From Erysipelotrichaceae bacterium (GTDB taxonomy: Bacteria; Bacillota_I; Bacilli_A; Erysipelotrichales; Erysipelotrichaceae), in assembly GCA_017404205.1 (NCBI GenBank), contig JAFRCV010000013.1, positions 1 to 64,000 of the forward strand: 64,000 bases of DNA. The letters are read 5' to 3'. Shown in pieces: positions 51,855-61,299 of the stretch (its first letter is position 1; each line of letters begins with the position of its first letter). Under the pieces are notes generated by a model. It worked only from the letters and a program-made list of their open reading frames with translations. It did not search any database and had not been told where the DNA came from. Made by a program: the position numbers and the translations under genes.

Positions 51855-53297
51855 ATGTATCATATAAGTGATTTGAAGAGATTTAATCGTTGCCCGCGTT
51901 ATTATTTTTTATCACGCGACAATGAAATAGATAATGTTCAATATTTAAGAAGTGATGAATCGATAATTGAACTTTTAGCTAAACATCTTCATATTGAAGA
52001 TTATTTAAAAGGTAGCGTTGGCGATAAAAACGATATATTCTTTAATAATGTAAATAACTATGAATGGTTTTTAAAAATCCGTTTTGAAATAGATGATTTT
52101 CGAATAAAAATCCCTATTATGCATAAATGTGGCAATAGTTTTGATTTATATTTTGCATATCACAATACACAAATTAAGGAATTGGATTTATATTATTATC
52201 GTTGTAATCTAGAAGTTTTAAGAAAACTAGGAATCGAAGTTAATGAAATTTATGTTGCATATATAAATCCTGAATATGTTTTTGATGATGAGCTTAATTA
52301 TGATGAATTATTTTACATTACAAATCATTATAAAGGAAGAAGATTAATAGATTTATTCGATGATGAAATAGCTGATTATAAAGAAACTATTAAACACATT
52401 GAAGGAACTAATTTAAATTCATATGTTCCTAAAAAGAATCGTTATTGTCATTTTAGAAGCATTTGCCCATATTATTATGAATGTTTTAAAGATGAAATTA
52501 ATTTGCCAGTTAATTCGATACTTACTTTAGTTTCTTCGCAAAACAAAGAAAAGATGTATGAGAGTGGAATTAAATATCTAAGGGATGCCAACCCAGAATT
52601 ATTAGAAGGTAATCAAATACAATATGCCCAAATAATGGCAGATCGTTTAGGAGGATTATTTGTTGATAAATTCAATTTAAAAAAGTTTTTAAATAAACTG
52701 CAAGACCGTCCAATCAGTTTCATTGATTTTGAATGGGATACATATTTGGTGCCTAAATATAATGGCATGTCACCATTAGATGTTTTACCATTTGAATATG
52801 CTTTATATATACTTGATGAAAATGATGAATTAAAACATTATACATTTGTTGGAAATGGTGATTGTCGAAGAGATTTTGTTGAAGCATTATTAAAACAAAT
52901 ACCACCAAGTGGACCAATAGTTGCTTATAATGCACTAGGAGCAGAAGTGCGAAGGATTAGAGAACTAGCTTCATATTTTCCTGAATATCGAATAGAACTA
53001 GAAAATATAGCTAATCGTTTTGTTGATTTGGCTATGCCTTTTATTGAGGGAATTATTTATGATGTTAGGATTGCCGGTAACTTTTCATTAAAAAGATTGG
53101 TTGATGTTGTTTCTGATTTGAATTATAAAAATCTTTCAATAAACGATGGTATTGAAGCTGTTAAAAAATGGCGTGAAATTGATTTAAATAATGGCGAAAT
53201 CAATGAAGAAGAAGTCATCAATAATCTAATTGAATATTGTAGTTTAGATGCTTATGGCCTATATCTTGTATATAAATGGCTAATTAAGCAAATATGA
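51855..53297 (+). CDS. DUF2779 protein: Cas4-like Fe-S cysteines plus DEDD-like exonuclease domain
   Basis: 480 aa. Four cysteines frame the N-terminal half: Cys13 (NRCPRYY), then Cys198, Cys204, Cys210 (C-x5-C-x5-C), an arrangement similar to Cas4/AddB iron-sulphur nucleases. The C-terminal half (about 285-480) is DUF2779, with a DEDD-type pattern: IDFEWD (Asp291, Glu293), YNALGAE (Asn359, Glu364) and YCSLDAYGLYLVY (Asp465). TATAAT at 51832-51837 precedes a weak ribosome site. Nuclease activity is inferred; substrate and pathway unknown. Nothing nearby points to CRISPR. Confidence 0.72.
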   Translation: MYHISDLKRFNRCPRYYFLSRDNEIDNVQYLRSDESIIELLAKHLHIEDYLKGSVGDKNDIFFNNVNNYEWFLKIRFEIDDFRIKIPIMHKCGNSFDLYFAYHNTQIKELDLYYYRCNLEVLRKLGIEVNEIYVAYINPEYVFDDELNYDELFYITNHYKGRRLIDLFDDEIADYKETIKHIEGTNLNSYVPKKNRYCHFRSICPYYYECFKDEINLPVNSILTLVSSQNKEKMYESGIKYLRDANPELLEGNQIQYAQIMADRLGGLFVDKFNLKKFLNKLQDRPISFIDFEWDTYLVPKYNGMSPLDVLPFEYALYILDENDELKHYTFVGNGDCRRDFVEALLKQIPPSGPIVAYNALGAEVRRIRELASYFPEYRIELENIANRFVDLAMPFIEGIIYDVRIAGNFSLKRLVDVVSDLNYKNLSINDGIEAVKKWREIDLNNGEINEEEVINNLIEYCSLDAYGLYLVYKWLIKQI

Positions 53298-53324
53298 TAA
53301 ATTTCATAAAAAGGAGGAAAGATT

Positions 53325-53846
53325 ATGAAGTTTGCTATTTATGGTGAAGATGTAACAATCACTGAAGAAATGAAGGAAAAAATTGAATCTAAACTTTCAT
53401 TTCTCACAAAGTATTTTGCAGTTGATGAGTCAACTACTGCAAGATTTACTGTTAGAGTTTACAATGGTTCTTTAAAAATAGAGGTGACAATACCAACAAA
53501 AATTGGATTATGTCGTGCTGAAGTGGTGCACGACGACTTCGAAACTGGTGTCGATCTAGCTATTGATAAAATTGAAGATCAAATTAGAAGACAAAAATCT
53601 CGTTTATCAAGAAGACATAAAGATTCACTAGCTGAAAATTTTGTTGAGGAAGAAAGCGGTGAGGGTGATGTTCCAGTTAAGACTAAGACTGTATATGCTG
53701 ATGAAATGGCCCTAGATGAAGCTATCTTACAAATGGAAATGCTTTCTCATTCGTTCTTTATTTATAAAGATATAGATGCAGATAAAATTGCTGTCGTTTA
53801 CAAAAGAAACGATGGTCAGTACGGTTTAATCGAAGTGTCTGATTAA
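53325..53846 (+). CDS. hpf: Ribosome hibernation promoting factor, long form
   Basis: 173 aa. An N-terminal S30AE/YfiA domain (about 1-100: IYGEDVTITEEMKEKIESKLSFL ... VHDDFETGVDLAIDKIEDQIRRQ) and a C-terminal dimerisation domain (about 115-173: LDEAILQMEMLSHSFFIYKDID... VVYKRNDGQYGLIEV). The long form makes 100S ribosome dimers in stationary phase. AAGGAGG precedes the ATG. Confidence 0.95.
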   Translation: MKFAIYGEDVTITEEMKEKIESKLSFLTKYFAVDESTTARFTVRVYNGSLKIEVTIPTKIGLCRAEVVHDDFETGVDLAIDKIEDQIRRQKSRLSRRHKDSLAENFVEEESGEGDVPVKTKTVYADEMALDEAILQMEMLSHSFFIYKDIDADKIAVVYKRNDGQYGLIEVSD

Positions 53847-53850
53847 TAGC

Positions 53851-53885
53851 ATTCTTCCCTTTCTTTCTTAGAAAGGGGATGGAAT
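53851..53885 (+). promoter_or_regulatory. Hairpin that hides the ribosome site of the next gene
   Basis: CCCTTTCT / AGAAAGGG (53857-53864 / 53870-53877), loop TTCTT, extended at the base by ATTC / GAAT (53851-53854 / 53882-53885). The 3' arm carries the Shine-Dalgarno-like AAAGGGGAT, and the basal pairing reaches the ATG at 53884. No T run follows, so it is not a standard terminator. It starts a few nt after the hpf stop codon. Confidence 0.6.
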
Positions 53886-54180
53886 GAAAAGACAATTAAT
53901 TGATTTGATAACAAAAACTTACTTAAAATCAAAAAGTAAGTTGAGAGAACATGAATTAGGTGTCACAAATAGAAACAATAACTATTTGGATCATTATCGT
54001 GTAAATGTTTATCATATTGAGCATGTTGTATCTTGTTTAAGTGATAATGACAAATTTATAATTGATAATGAAGTGCTTAAAGGTAAAAGAGGAAATTGGT
54101 ACTTTGAATATATGTCTACTCCTACTTATTATCGACACCGAAATAGAGCATATGAGAATTTTTTAAAGAATATCGAATAG
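53884..54180 (+). CDS. Small protein, possible ArpU/MG284-like helix-turn-helix
   Basis: 98 aa, basic. The C-terminal part (DKFIIDNEVLKGKRGNWYFEYMSTPTYYRHRNRAYENFLKNI) resembles sigma region-4-like helices of ArpU-type proteins (STxTYYRxRxxAxxxFL), and the whole recalls the small MG284/MPN403 family of Mollicutes. This is a weak recognition by eye. Its start site is folded into a hairpin. A DNA- or RNA-binding role is only inferred. Confidence 0.6.
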   Translation: MKRQLIDLITKTYLKSKSKLREHELGVTNRNNNYLDHYRVNVYHIEHVVSCLSDNDKFIIDNEVLKGKRGNWYFEYMSTPTYYRHRNRAYENFLKNIE

Positions 54181-54213
54181 CATATGAATTGATAATATAG
54201 AGGAGAACTATTT

Positions 54214-55923
54214 ATGTTAAAAGGAATTGCTGCTTCAAGCGGTATTGTGATCGGTAAAGCCTATAAATTAGAATCACCAATTATTGATATTAAAAATGAA
54301 ATTAAAACAAGCATTGAAGATGAAAAAGACCGTTTTCAAAAAGCTTTAGAAAAAACCGTTAATGATATTAATAAGGTTAAAGAAAGAGCTAAAGCTAATT
54401 TATCAGAAAAAGAATTAGCTATTTTCGATGCTCACTTAATGATGGCTAATGATCCTGAATTTGCTTCACAAATTGAAAATATGATTAGTGAAGGTAATTC
54501 AGCAGACCATGCTGCTAAAAGTGTTGCTGATATGATGATCTCAATGTTTGAATCAATGGATGATGCTTATTTTAAAGAGAGAGCTGCTGATATAAAAGAT
54601 GTTTCGTATCGCATCTTATGCAATATCCTTGGACTTGCAATCCCTGATCTAACTGCTATTGATGAAGAAGTAATTATTGTTGCTCAAGATTTAACACCTT
54701 CTGATACAGCTCAATTAAATAAAAAATATACTCTTGGTTTTTGTACAGAGATAGGTGGTAGAACATCGCATTCAGCAATCATGGCAAGATCTTTAGAGAT
54801 TCCTGCAATTGTTGGTATTAAATCATTAATGGAAACTGTTAAATCTAATGACATTATTATCATGGATGCTCTTGAAGGCGATGTAATTATTAATCCTGAT
54901 GCTGAGACAATCAAGAAATATGAAGCTAAAAGAGATAACTATCTTGAAGAAAAGAAAACACTTGAAACATTAATTCATGAAAAGACAATTACGATCGATG
55001 GCATTCAAGTTGAATTAGCTGGTAATATTGGCGGTCCTAAAGATGTTGTCGGCGTAATTAATAATGGTGGTGAAGGAGTGGGACTTTTAAGATCTGAATT
55101 CCTTTATATGAATAGCGAAAACGATTTCCCTTCAGAAGAAGAACAATTTGAAGCGTATAAAGAAGTTCTTGAGGGAATGAATGGCAAAAAAGTTGTTGTT
55201 AGAACACTTGATATTGGTGGCGATAAGAAACTCAATTATTTTACATTCCCAGAAGAAATGAATCCATTTTTAGGATATCGTGCCATTAGATTTTGTTTAG
55301 ATCGCAAAGATGTATTTAGAACTCAATTAAGAGCATTAATTAGAGCATCTGTTTATGGAAAATTATGTATTATGTTTCCGATGATTGCGACTGTTAATGA
55401 ATTCTTAGATGCTAAAAAAGTCTTTGAAGAAGAAAAAGAAAAGCTTATAAGCGAAGGTGTAAAAGTTGCTGATAAAATTGAAGTTGGTATGATGGTCGAA
55501 ATACCTGCTGCAGCAATATTGGCTGATGAATTCGCAAAATATGCCGATTTCTTCTCGATTGGAACAAATGATTTAATCCAATATTCAATGGCGGCAGATA
55601 GAATGTCAGAAAAAGTTTCTTATTTGTATCAACCTTTAAATCCTTCTATTTTAAGATTAGTAAAGATGACTATTGATGGTGCTCATTCTAACGGCAAATG
55701 GGTAGGCATGTGTGGAGAAATGGCAGGAGATATAAATGCTGTACCAATACTACTTGGTTTAGGTCTTGATGAATTCTCAATGTCAGCAACTTCAATTCTT
55801 AAAACTAGAAAAATAATAAGAGGTCTTTCTAAAAAGGAAATGGAAGAATTAGCTAATAGGGCCATTTCATGTAATTCAGAAGAAGAAGTGCTATCGCTAG
55901 TCAAACAAACACTTAATCAATAA
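54214..55923 (+). CDS. ptsI: PTS enzyme I (PEP-protein phosphotransferase)
   Basis: 569 aa. Moves phosphate from PEP to HPr for sugar uptake. The N-terminal HPr-binding and phosphohistidine domain has [17 protein letters not shown] (active His about 188); the C-terminal PEP-binding barrel has [44 protein letters not shown] and GMCGEMAGD (catalytic Cys). GAGGAGA precedes the ATG. ptsH is not adjacent, which is unusual since ptsH-ptsI is the common order. Confidence 0.96.
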   Translation: MLKGIAASSGIVIGKAYKLESPIIDIKNEIKTSIEDEKDRFQKALEKTVNDINKVKERAKANLSEKELAIFDAHLMMANDPEFASQIENMISEGNSADHAAKSVADMMISMFESMDDAYFKERAADIKDVSYRILCNILGLAIPDLTAIDEEVIIVAQDLTPSDTAQLNKKYTLGFCTEIGGRTSHSAIMARSLEIPAIVGIKSLMETVKSNDIIIMDALEGDVIINPDAETIKKYEAKRDNYLEEKKTLETLIHEKTITIDGIQVELAGNIGGPKDVVGVINNGGEGVGLLRSEFLYMNSENDFPSEEEQFEAYKEVLEGMNGKKVVVRTLDIGGDKKLNYFTFPEEMNPFLGYRAIRFCLDRKDVFRTQLRALIRASVYGKLCIMFPMIATVNEFLDAKKVFEEEKEKLISEGVKVADKIEVGMMVEIPAAAILADEFAKYADFFSIGTNDLIQYSMAADRMSEKVSYLYQPLNPSILRLVKMTIDGAHSNGKWVGMCGEMAGDINAVPILLGLGLDEFSMSATSILKTRKIIRGLSKKEMEELANRAISCNSEEEVLSLVKQTLNQ

Positions 55924-55930
55924 TGCTATA

Positions 55931-55957
55931 ATAGGGATGGAAACATCCCTATTTTTT
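55931..55957 (+). terminator. Terminator after ptsI
   Basis: Stem ATAGGGATG / CATCCCTAT (55931-55939 / 55944-55952), loop GAAA, then T6 running up to the next ATG. A TGCTATAAT box (55924-55932) overlaps its 5' arm and may be the promoter of the next gene. Confidence 0.85.
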
Positions 55958-56428
55958 ATGAGAAAAAAAGTATTGTTTATTTCAAGTGGTGGTGGACATT
56001 TAGAAGAACTTCTTGCGCTTAGAAGTCTTTTTGATGAAGTAGATTATTTATTAGTTTCTGAAAAAACAGATACGACAAAATTTCTTAAAGATAAATACCA
56101 AAATGTTAAATATTTAATATATGGCACAAAGGCTCATTTATTGCCATATCTATTTATATTTGCTTTTAATATCATTAAATCCTTTTTTATCTTTATTAAA
56201 TATAGGCCAGATTATGTTATTTCAACTGGAACACATACTGCTGTTCCAATGATTCGAATAGCACATCTATTTAAGAAAAAAACAATTTGGATTGAAACTA
56301 TGGCTAACATAACTAATGGTACAGCATCAGGTCACATGGTTTATAACTATGTAGATAAATTTATTGTTCAATGGCCTGAGCTATTAGAAGTGTATCCAAA
56401 AGCAGAATATTGGGGGACTATTTTCTAA
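55958..56428 (+). CDS. Alg14/PssD-like glycosyltransferase subunit
   Basis: 156 aa. N-terminal KVLFISSGGGHLEELLALRSLF (Rossmann-like, Alg14/CpsF/PssD block), a membrane-associating hydrophobic stretch (LPYLFIFAFNIIKSFFIFI), PDYVISTGTHTAVPMI, and the end PEAEYWGTIF-like (YPKAEYWGTIF). Alg14-type proteins anchor the catalytic Alg13-type partner. The start codon lies directly after the terminator T run; an upstream in-frame ATG inside the terminator is rejected. Confidence 0.88.
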   Translation: MRKKVLFISSGGGHLEELLALRSLFDEVDYLLVSEKTDTTKFLKDKYQNVKYLIYGTKAHLLPYLFIFAFNIIKSFFIFIKYRPDYVISTGTHTAVPMIRIAHLFKKKTIWIETMANITNGTASGHMVYNYVDKFIVQWPELLEVYPKAEYWGTIF

Positions 56429-56898
56429 TGATATTTGTTAGTTTAGGAACACAAGATAAACCTTTTAAAAGACTTTTGGATTATATAGAAAATAGTAACA
56501 TCGATGATGAAATAATTGTTCAAAGCGGTTTTACAGACTATGATTCAAAGAAATTCAAATTAGTTCAATATCTAAATAAAGATGAATTTGACAAAATGAT
56601 TGATAAAGCAGATTATGTAATTTGCCATGCTGGAGTTGGAACAATTATTACTTCTATTTCCAAAGGCAAAAAAGTATTGGCAGTACCAAGACTTTATAAA
56701 TATGGTGAACATCAAAATGATCATCAATTACAAATTGCTGATGCATATACTAAAAAAGGTTATATACTAGAAATGTTAGAAAATGATGACTTTAATGAAA
56801 AGGTTAAAGAACTAAAAGAATTTATACCTAATAAATTTGTATCTAACAATAAGGCGTTTATCGAAAAGCTTAAAAATTATATAATAACGAAGGGGTAA
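56428..56898 (+). CDS. Alg13/PssE-like glycosyltransferase catalytic subunit
   Basis: 156 aa. IFVSLGTQDKPFKRLLDYIE at the N-terminus and ADYVICHAGVGTIITSISKGKKVLAVPRLYKYGEHQNDHQLQIA, the nucleotide-sugar block of GT28 C-terminal domains. It forms a heterodimer with the previous gene (TAATG overlap) to add a sugar to a lipid-linked or polysaccharide precursor. Only this pair is present; no larger polysaccharide cluster is seen around it. Confidence 0.9.
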   Translation: MIFVSLGTQDKPFKRLLDYIENSNIDDEIIVQSGFTDYDSKKFKLVQYLNKDEFDKMIDKADYVICHAGVGTIITSISKGKKVLAVPRLYKYGEHQNDHQLQIADAYTKKGYILEMLENDDFNEKVKELKEFIPNKFVSNNKAFIEKLKNYIITKG

Positions 56899-56901
56899 AT
56901 T

Positions 56902-57621
56902 ATGGGAAGAGCACATGAAGTAAGAGCTGCAGCAATGGCTAAAACAGCTGCAATGAAATCAAAAGTTTATTCAAGATACGGCAAGGAAATATATATCGCT
57001 GCCAAGAGTGGTGTTCCTGACCCCGACATGAATCTAACTTTACGTTCAAAGATAAAAGAAGCTAAAGCTAACCAAGTTCCAGCTGATGTTATCAAAAGAG
57101 CGATTGAAAAAGCTAAAGGTGGTTCAAATGAATCTTATGATTCATTAAGATATGAAGGCTTTGGACCAGGCAGTGCAACAATAATTATTGATTGTTTAAC
57201 TGATAATTCAAATAGAACTGTGGCAGCCATGAACCAATGTTTTAACAAATCTCATTGTAAGATGGGCGTAAAAGGTTCTGTATCATTCAATTATGATAAT
57301 CTTGGTGTATTATCATTTAAATATGATGATGAAGATAAAATGTTAGAAACATTAATCGAAGCTGATGTAGATGTCAATGATATCGAAGTCGAAGATGGCG
57401 AAATGACTGTTTATGTTACACCAAGTGATTTACATAAAGCACAAGAAGCTATTGATGCACTAATTCCTGATTGTGAGTATTCAGTTTGTGCAATTAAGAT
57501 GCTTCCTCAAGAATATGTAAAACTTGAAGATGAACATGATAAAGAAATGTGGAATAGATTATTAACATTATTAGATGAAGTTGATGATGTTCAAGAAGTG
57601 TTCCATAATGTTGAAGATTAA
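56902..57621 (+). CDS. YebC/PmpR-family regulator
   Basis: 239 aa, the usual length. N-terminal GRAHEVRAAAMAKTAAMKSKVYSRYGKEIYIAAKSG, then RAIEKAKGG, YEGFGPGSATIIIDCLTDNSNRT and the C-terminal TACO1-like domain. Members act as DNA-binding regulators or as translation factors that relieve ribosome stalling (the TACO1 role). A GGGG-type ribosome site precedes it, 3 nt after the glycosyltransferase gene. Confidence 0.94.
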   Translation: MGRAHEVRAAAMAKTAAMKSKVYSRYGKEIYIAAKSGVPDPDMNLTLRSKIKEAKANQVPADVIKRAIEKAKGGSNESYDSLRYEGFGPGSATIIIDCLTDNSNRTVAAMNQCFNKSHCKMGVKGSVSFNYDNLGVLSFKYDDEDKMLETLIEADVDVNDIEVEDGEMTVYVTPSDLHKAQEAIDALIPDCEYSVCAIKMLPQEYVKLEDEHDKEMWNRLLTLLDEVDDVQEVFHNVED

Positions 57622-57629
57622 TTTAAAAT

Positions 57630-57659
57630 AATCAGTCTAATAAAGACTGATTTTTATTT
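57630..57659 (+). terminator. Terminator after yebC
   Basis: Stem AATCAGTCT / AGACTGATT (57630-57638 / 57644-57652), loop AATAA, then TTTATTT. Confidence 0.88.
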
Positions 57660-57708
57660 GACTGCTCCTTATGTGTAGTTTTATGTTTTTATAAAAAGGA
57701 GTAAGAAA

Positions 57709-58047
57709 ATGAAAAAGGAAACATCTATGCTTTCAAGCTATATTGGAATAGTTTGTGGAGCAATATTAATAATAAGCGGTCTTGTGATTTTGTTTAGGGC
57801 TAGTTCAATTTCATCCAATGGAAGATTACTTGGTGAATACTATTATGCAACTCAATATATTAGTGATATAGTGTCGAGGTGTGGACTTCTAGTTTTAGGG
57901 ACAGGTATAGTTATAATATGTGTCTTTATTAATCAAAAGAATATTATTAAACAAAATGATGAAATATTTTATTATGCAACTATAATGGAAAGAAATATTA
58001 GAAAGATAGAAGATAAAATAACTGAAAAAGAAAAGATAAAAAATTAA
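57709..58047 (+). CDS. Hypothetical two-helix membrane protein
   Basis: 112 aa. Two membrane segments (SYIGIVCGAILIISGLVILF; GLLVLGTGIVIICVFI) joined by about 30 residues with several Tyr, then a charged coiled C-terminus (ATIMERNIRKIEDKITEKEKI). AAAGGAG precedes the ATG. A TTGACT at 57658 may be part of its promoter. Family not recognised. Confidence 0.65.
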   Translation: MKKETSMLSSYIGIVCGAILIISGLVILFRASSISSNGRLLGEYYYATQYISDIVSRCGLLVLGTGIVIICVFINQKNIIKQNDEIFYYATIMERNIRKIEDKITEKEKIKN

Positions 58048-58074
58048 AAGAAAGCATCTGCTTTCTTTTAATTT
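58041..58074. terminator. Bidirectional terminator
   Basis: Perfect arms AAATTAAAAGAAAGCA / TGCTTTCTTTTAATTT (58041-58056 / 58059-58074) flank a minimal loop. It ends the two-helix protein gene and backs up the convergent rpsT gene. Confidence 0.88.
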
Positions 58075-58075
58075 A

Positions 58076-58099
58076 AAATAAAAAAGCCATATAGGCTTT
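58076..58099 (-). terminator. rpsT terminator
   Basis: Minus-strand stem AAAGCC / GGCTTT (58094-58099 / 58083-58088), loop TATAT, followed by T residues. Confidence 0.82.
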
Positions 58100-58100
58100 A

Positions 58101-58364
58101 TTATGCAAGACCAGCAACTTTTTTAGCTAAACGAGCTTTTTGTCTAGCTGCATAGTTTTTATGTTTTAAACCATCAGTTACAGCTTTATCAAGAAGTGAA
58201 TTAGCTTCATTGAATGCTTTAACTGCTGCATCTTTATCATTAGCTTCAACAGCTTTATCAACTTTTTTAAGAGCAGTTTTTAATCTTGATTTGTTAGCAA
58301 CATTAATAAGATTCTTTTTAGCATTTGTTAGGGCTCTCTTCTTTTGTGACTTAATATTTGCCAT
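58101..58364 (-). CDS. rpsT: 30S ribosomal protein S20
   Basis: 87-aa basic helical protein: MANIKSQKKRALTNAKKNLINVANKSRLKTALKKVDKAV... LLDKAVTDGLKHKNYAARQKARLAKKV. Length and motifs match S20, a primary 16S-binding protein. A strong AAGGAGG ribosome site precedes the ATG. Transcribed alone, convergent to its neighbour; its proximity to lepA recalls the Bacillus rpsT-lepA-hemW region. Confidence 0.97.
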   Translation of the reverse strand: MANIKSQKKRALTNAKKNLINVANKSRLKTALKKVDKAVEANDKDAAVKAFNEANSLLDKAVTDGLKHKNYAARQKARLAKKVAGLA

Positions 58365-58459
58365 AAATCCTCCTTATCATAACGCTTAATTATTTTACAA
58401 TGAACGGCCTAAAAATGCAATTTATATCGGTAGGAAGTAATATCTTTAAGGTTTTGCCA

Positions 58460-58468
58460 TGTTATAAT
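58460..58468 (+). promoter_or_regulatory. Extended -10 promoter of fmt, near-leaderless
   Basis: TGTTATAAT followed by 8 nt and the ATG at 58477. No -35 box at the right distance and no ribosome site. Confidence 0.6.
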
Positions 58469-58476
58469 TTTAAAGT

Positions 58477-59424
58477 ATGAATGAAAGAATAGTTTTTATG
58501 GGCACTCCAAAATTTGCAGCCAATGTTCTAAACGGACTTATTTTAAATGGTTACAATATTGTAGGCGTAGTTTCTCAAGAAGATAAACCAGTTGGAAGAA
58601 AAAGAATAATGACAGCATCTCCTGTTAAGGAAGTCGCTTTAAGTCATGGTTTAAAAGTTTTTACACCTCATAAAATAAAAGAAGATTATGAAGATATTTT
58701 AAATCTTGAACCAGATCTTATTATTACCTGTGCCTATGGACAATTTGTGCCTATAGAATTAATTGAATATCCTAAATATAAAGCTATTAATACACATGGA
58801 TCACTGCTTCCAAAATATCGTGGTGGTGCGCCTATCCAATGGTCAATTATCAATGGTGAAGATAAAACAGGCATCTCTATTATCTATATGTCTAAAGGAA
58901 TGGATGAGGGAGATATTTTATATAAAAAAGAGATAGATATTGATAGATATGACACAAATTCGACATTGTTTAATAAATTAAGTGATTTAGCATTAAACTG
59001 CCTCTTAGAATTTTTGCCTGATTTTTTCAATGGCAATTTTAAAAGAATCGTCCAAAATAAAGACGAAGTCTCATTTGCCTATAATTTAAAAAAAGAAGAT
59101 GAATTTATATCTTTTAACAATAAGACAATTGATGTATATAACCATATTAGAGGCCTATTAGATGATCCTGGTGCTTATGGTATTTTAAAAGATAAAAAAT
59201 ATAAATTTATAAAAGTAGATTATGAATTAAAGGCGAATACTAGTCCAAGCAAATTTATAGGACTTGAAAACAATTATTTAAGAATTGATTGTAAAGATGG
59301 CTTTATTAAAGTTTTTGAGATAAAACCTGAAGGCAAAAATACAATGGATGCCAAAAGCTTCTTTAATGGCACAGGCAAGAATCTAATAAACGAATATTTT
59401 AAAGATGAATATGAAGAAAGATAG
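58477..59424 (+). CDS. fmt: Methionyl-tRNA formyltransferase
   Basis: 315 aa. [17 protein letters not shown], the catalytic block [24 protein letters not shown] (Asn-His) and [17 protein letters not shown] with the catalytic Asp; C-terminal tRNA-binding domain (about 205-315). Formylates initiator Met-tRNA. Peptide deformylase (def) and priA are not adjacent, unlike the common def-fmt order. Its end overlaps lepA by 20 nt. Confidence 0.94.
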   Translation: MNERIVFMGTPKFAANVLNGLILNGYNIVGVVSQEDKPVGRKRIMTASPVKEVALSHGLKVFTPHKIKEDYEDILNLEPDLIITCAYGQFVPIELIEYPKYKAINTHGSLLPKYRGGAPIQWSIINGEDKTGISIIYMSKGMDEGDILYKKEIDIDRYDTNSTLFNKLSDLALNCLLEFLPDFFNGNFKRIVQNKDEVSFAYNLKKEDEFISFNNKTIDVYNHIRGLLDDPGAYGILKDKKYKFIKVDYELKANTSPSKFIGLENNYLRIDCKDGFIKVFEIKPEGKNTMDAKSFFNGTGKNLINEYFKDEYEER

Positions 59425-61222
59425 AATAAGAAATTTTTCAATTATTGCCCATATTGACCATGGAAAATCAACATTAGCTGATCGCATTTTAGAATTGACC
59501 AATACGGTATCAAAAAGAGAAATGACTACTTCTCAAATTCTTGATTCCTTAGACCTCGAACAGGAAAGAGGTATCACAATCAAGCTCAATGTTGTACAGA
59601 TAAAATATCACGCAAAAGATGGCGAAGATTATATATTCCATTTAATTGATACACCAGGACATGTCGATTTTTCTTATGAAGTTTCTAGGTCTTTAGCTGC
59701 ATGTGATGGAGCGATACTTGTCGTTGATGCATCACAAGGAATTGAAGCTCAAACATTAGCTAATACTTATTTAGCTTTGGATAATGATTTAGATATACTT
59801 CCAGTTATCAATAAGATTGATCTGCCTAGTGCTGATATAGAAAGAACAAAAAAAGAGATTGAAGATGTTATTGGTCTTGATTGTTCAAACGCTCCATGTA
59901 TCAGTGCTAAAAGTGGTTTGAATGTTGAAGATGTTTTAGAAGGCATCGTTAAATATTTACCTGCACCAAAAGGTGATTTGAACAAGCCATTAAAAGCATT
60001 GGTATTTGATTCATATTATGATTCTTATCGAGGTGTAGTTGTTTTTGTTTGTATAAAAGATGGTGAAGTTAAGGTTGGCGATCATTTAAAATTATTACAT
60101 TCAAACATTGAATATGAAGTAACTGAACTTGGTGTTAAAACACCAAATGAAGTTAAAAGAGATAAATTAGTAGCTGGTGAAGTAGGCTATATTTGTGCAT
60201 CAATCAAATCTATAAAAGATGTCTTTATTGGTGATACGATAACGCTTGTTAATAACCCATGTGATACGCCATTACCTGGATATCGCAAAATGAATCCGAT
60301 GGTTTATTGTGGCATGTATCCAACCGATAACAATAAATATAATGATTTAAGAGATGCTTTAGAGAAATTACAATTAAATGATTCAAGTTTAACCTTTGAA
60401 GCTGAATCTTCAAAAGCTTTAGGCTTTGGTTTTAGACTTGGTTTTTTAGGTCTTTTACACATGGAAGTTATTCAAGAAAGACTAGAAAGAGAATATGGAC
60501 TAAATCTAATTGCGACAGCACCATCAGTTGTCTATAAGGTAACATTGACTGATAAATCAGAAATTTATATTGATAATCCAAGTATGATGCCTGATAATAC
60601 TTTAATTGACTATATTGAAGAACCGTATGTAAAAGCTAGTATTATGGTTCCAAATGAATTCATTGGTGCTGTTATGGAGTTATCACAAAATAAAAGAGGC
60701 ATCTATAAAGACATGTTGTATCTAGATGATAACCGTAATCAGCTTATATATGAGATGCCACTTAGTGAAATTATTTTTGAATATTTTGATAAATTAAAAT
60801 CTGTTTCTAGAGGATATGCTTCTTTAGATTATGAATTAATAGGTTATCGTAAATCAGCACTTGTGAAGATGGATATTTTATTAAATGGTGAAGTAATTGA
60901 TGCCTTAAGTATTATTGTTCATAAAGACTTCGCTTATGATCGAGGACACAAAATAACGGTAAAATTAAAAGAGTTGTTACCAAAACAACAATTTGAAATA
61001 CCTATTCAAGCTGCTATTGGCAATAAAGTAATCGCAAGAACAAATATTAAATCATTAAGAAAAGATGTTTTAGCTAAATGTTATGGTGGCGATGTTTCAA
61101 GAAAGAAGAAACTTTTAGAGAAACAAAAAGAAGGTAAGAAACGTATGAAAGCTGTAGGTAGTGTAGAAATACCACAAGAAGCCTTCATGGCTGTATTAGC
61201 TATTGATGATGATAAGAATTAG
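59405..61222 (+). CDS. lepA: Elongation factor 4 (LepA)
   Basis: 605-aa translational GTPase. G1 [10 protein letters not shown]2 in RGITIK, G3 DTPGHVDF, G4 NKID, G5 SAKSG, then EF-G-like domains and the LepA-specific C-terminal domain ending [27 protein letters not shown]. It back-translocates or rescues ribosomes under stress. The ATG lies within the fmt end (20-nt overlap); a second in-frame ATG is two codons on. Confidence 0.96.
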   Translation: MNMKKDRIRNFSIIAHIDHGKSTLADRILELTNTVSKREMTTSQILDSLDLEQERGITIKLNVVQIKYHAKDGEDYIFHLIDTPGHVDFSYEVSRSLAACDGAILVVDASQGIEAQTLANTYLALDNDLDILPVINKIDLPSADIERTKKEIEDVIGLDCSNAPCISAKSGLNVEDVLEGIVKYLPAPKGDLNKPLKALVFDSYYDSYRGVVVFVCIKDGEVKVGDHLKLLHSNIEYEVTELGVKTPNEVKRDKLVAGEVGYICASIKSIKDVFIGDTITLVNNPCDTPLPGYRKMNPMVYCGMYPTDNNKYNDLRDALEKLQLNDSSLTFEAESSKALGFGFRLGFLGLLHMEVIQERLEREYGLNLIATAPSVVYKVTLTDKSEIYIDNPSMMPDNTLIDYIEEPYVKASIMVPNEFIGAVMELSQNKRGIYKDMLYLDDNRNQLIYEMPLSEIIFEYFDKLKSVSRGYASLDYELIGYRKSALVKMDILLNGEVIDALSIIVHKDFAYDRGHKITVKLKELLPKQQFEIPIQAAIGNKVIARTNIKSLRKDVLAKCYGGDVSRKKKLLEKQKEGKKRMKAVGSVEIPQEAFMAVLAIDDDKN

Positions 61223-61299
61223 CAATTTTATATAAGATTTATCGAAAGTAGATTCAATTTGAAGGCTACTTTTAAATGTAAGAATCATTAATATGAAAT

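Noticed and set aside
51855-53297. Calling the DUF2779 gene cas4
   Set aside because: There is no CRISPR array or other cas gene; the cysteine spacing is C-x5-C-x5-C and most of the protein is DUF2779.
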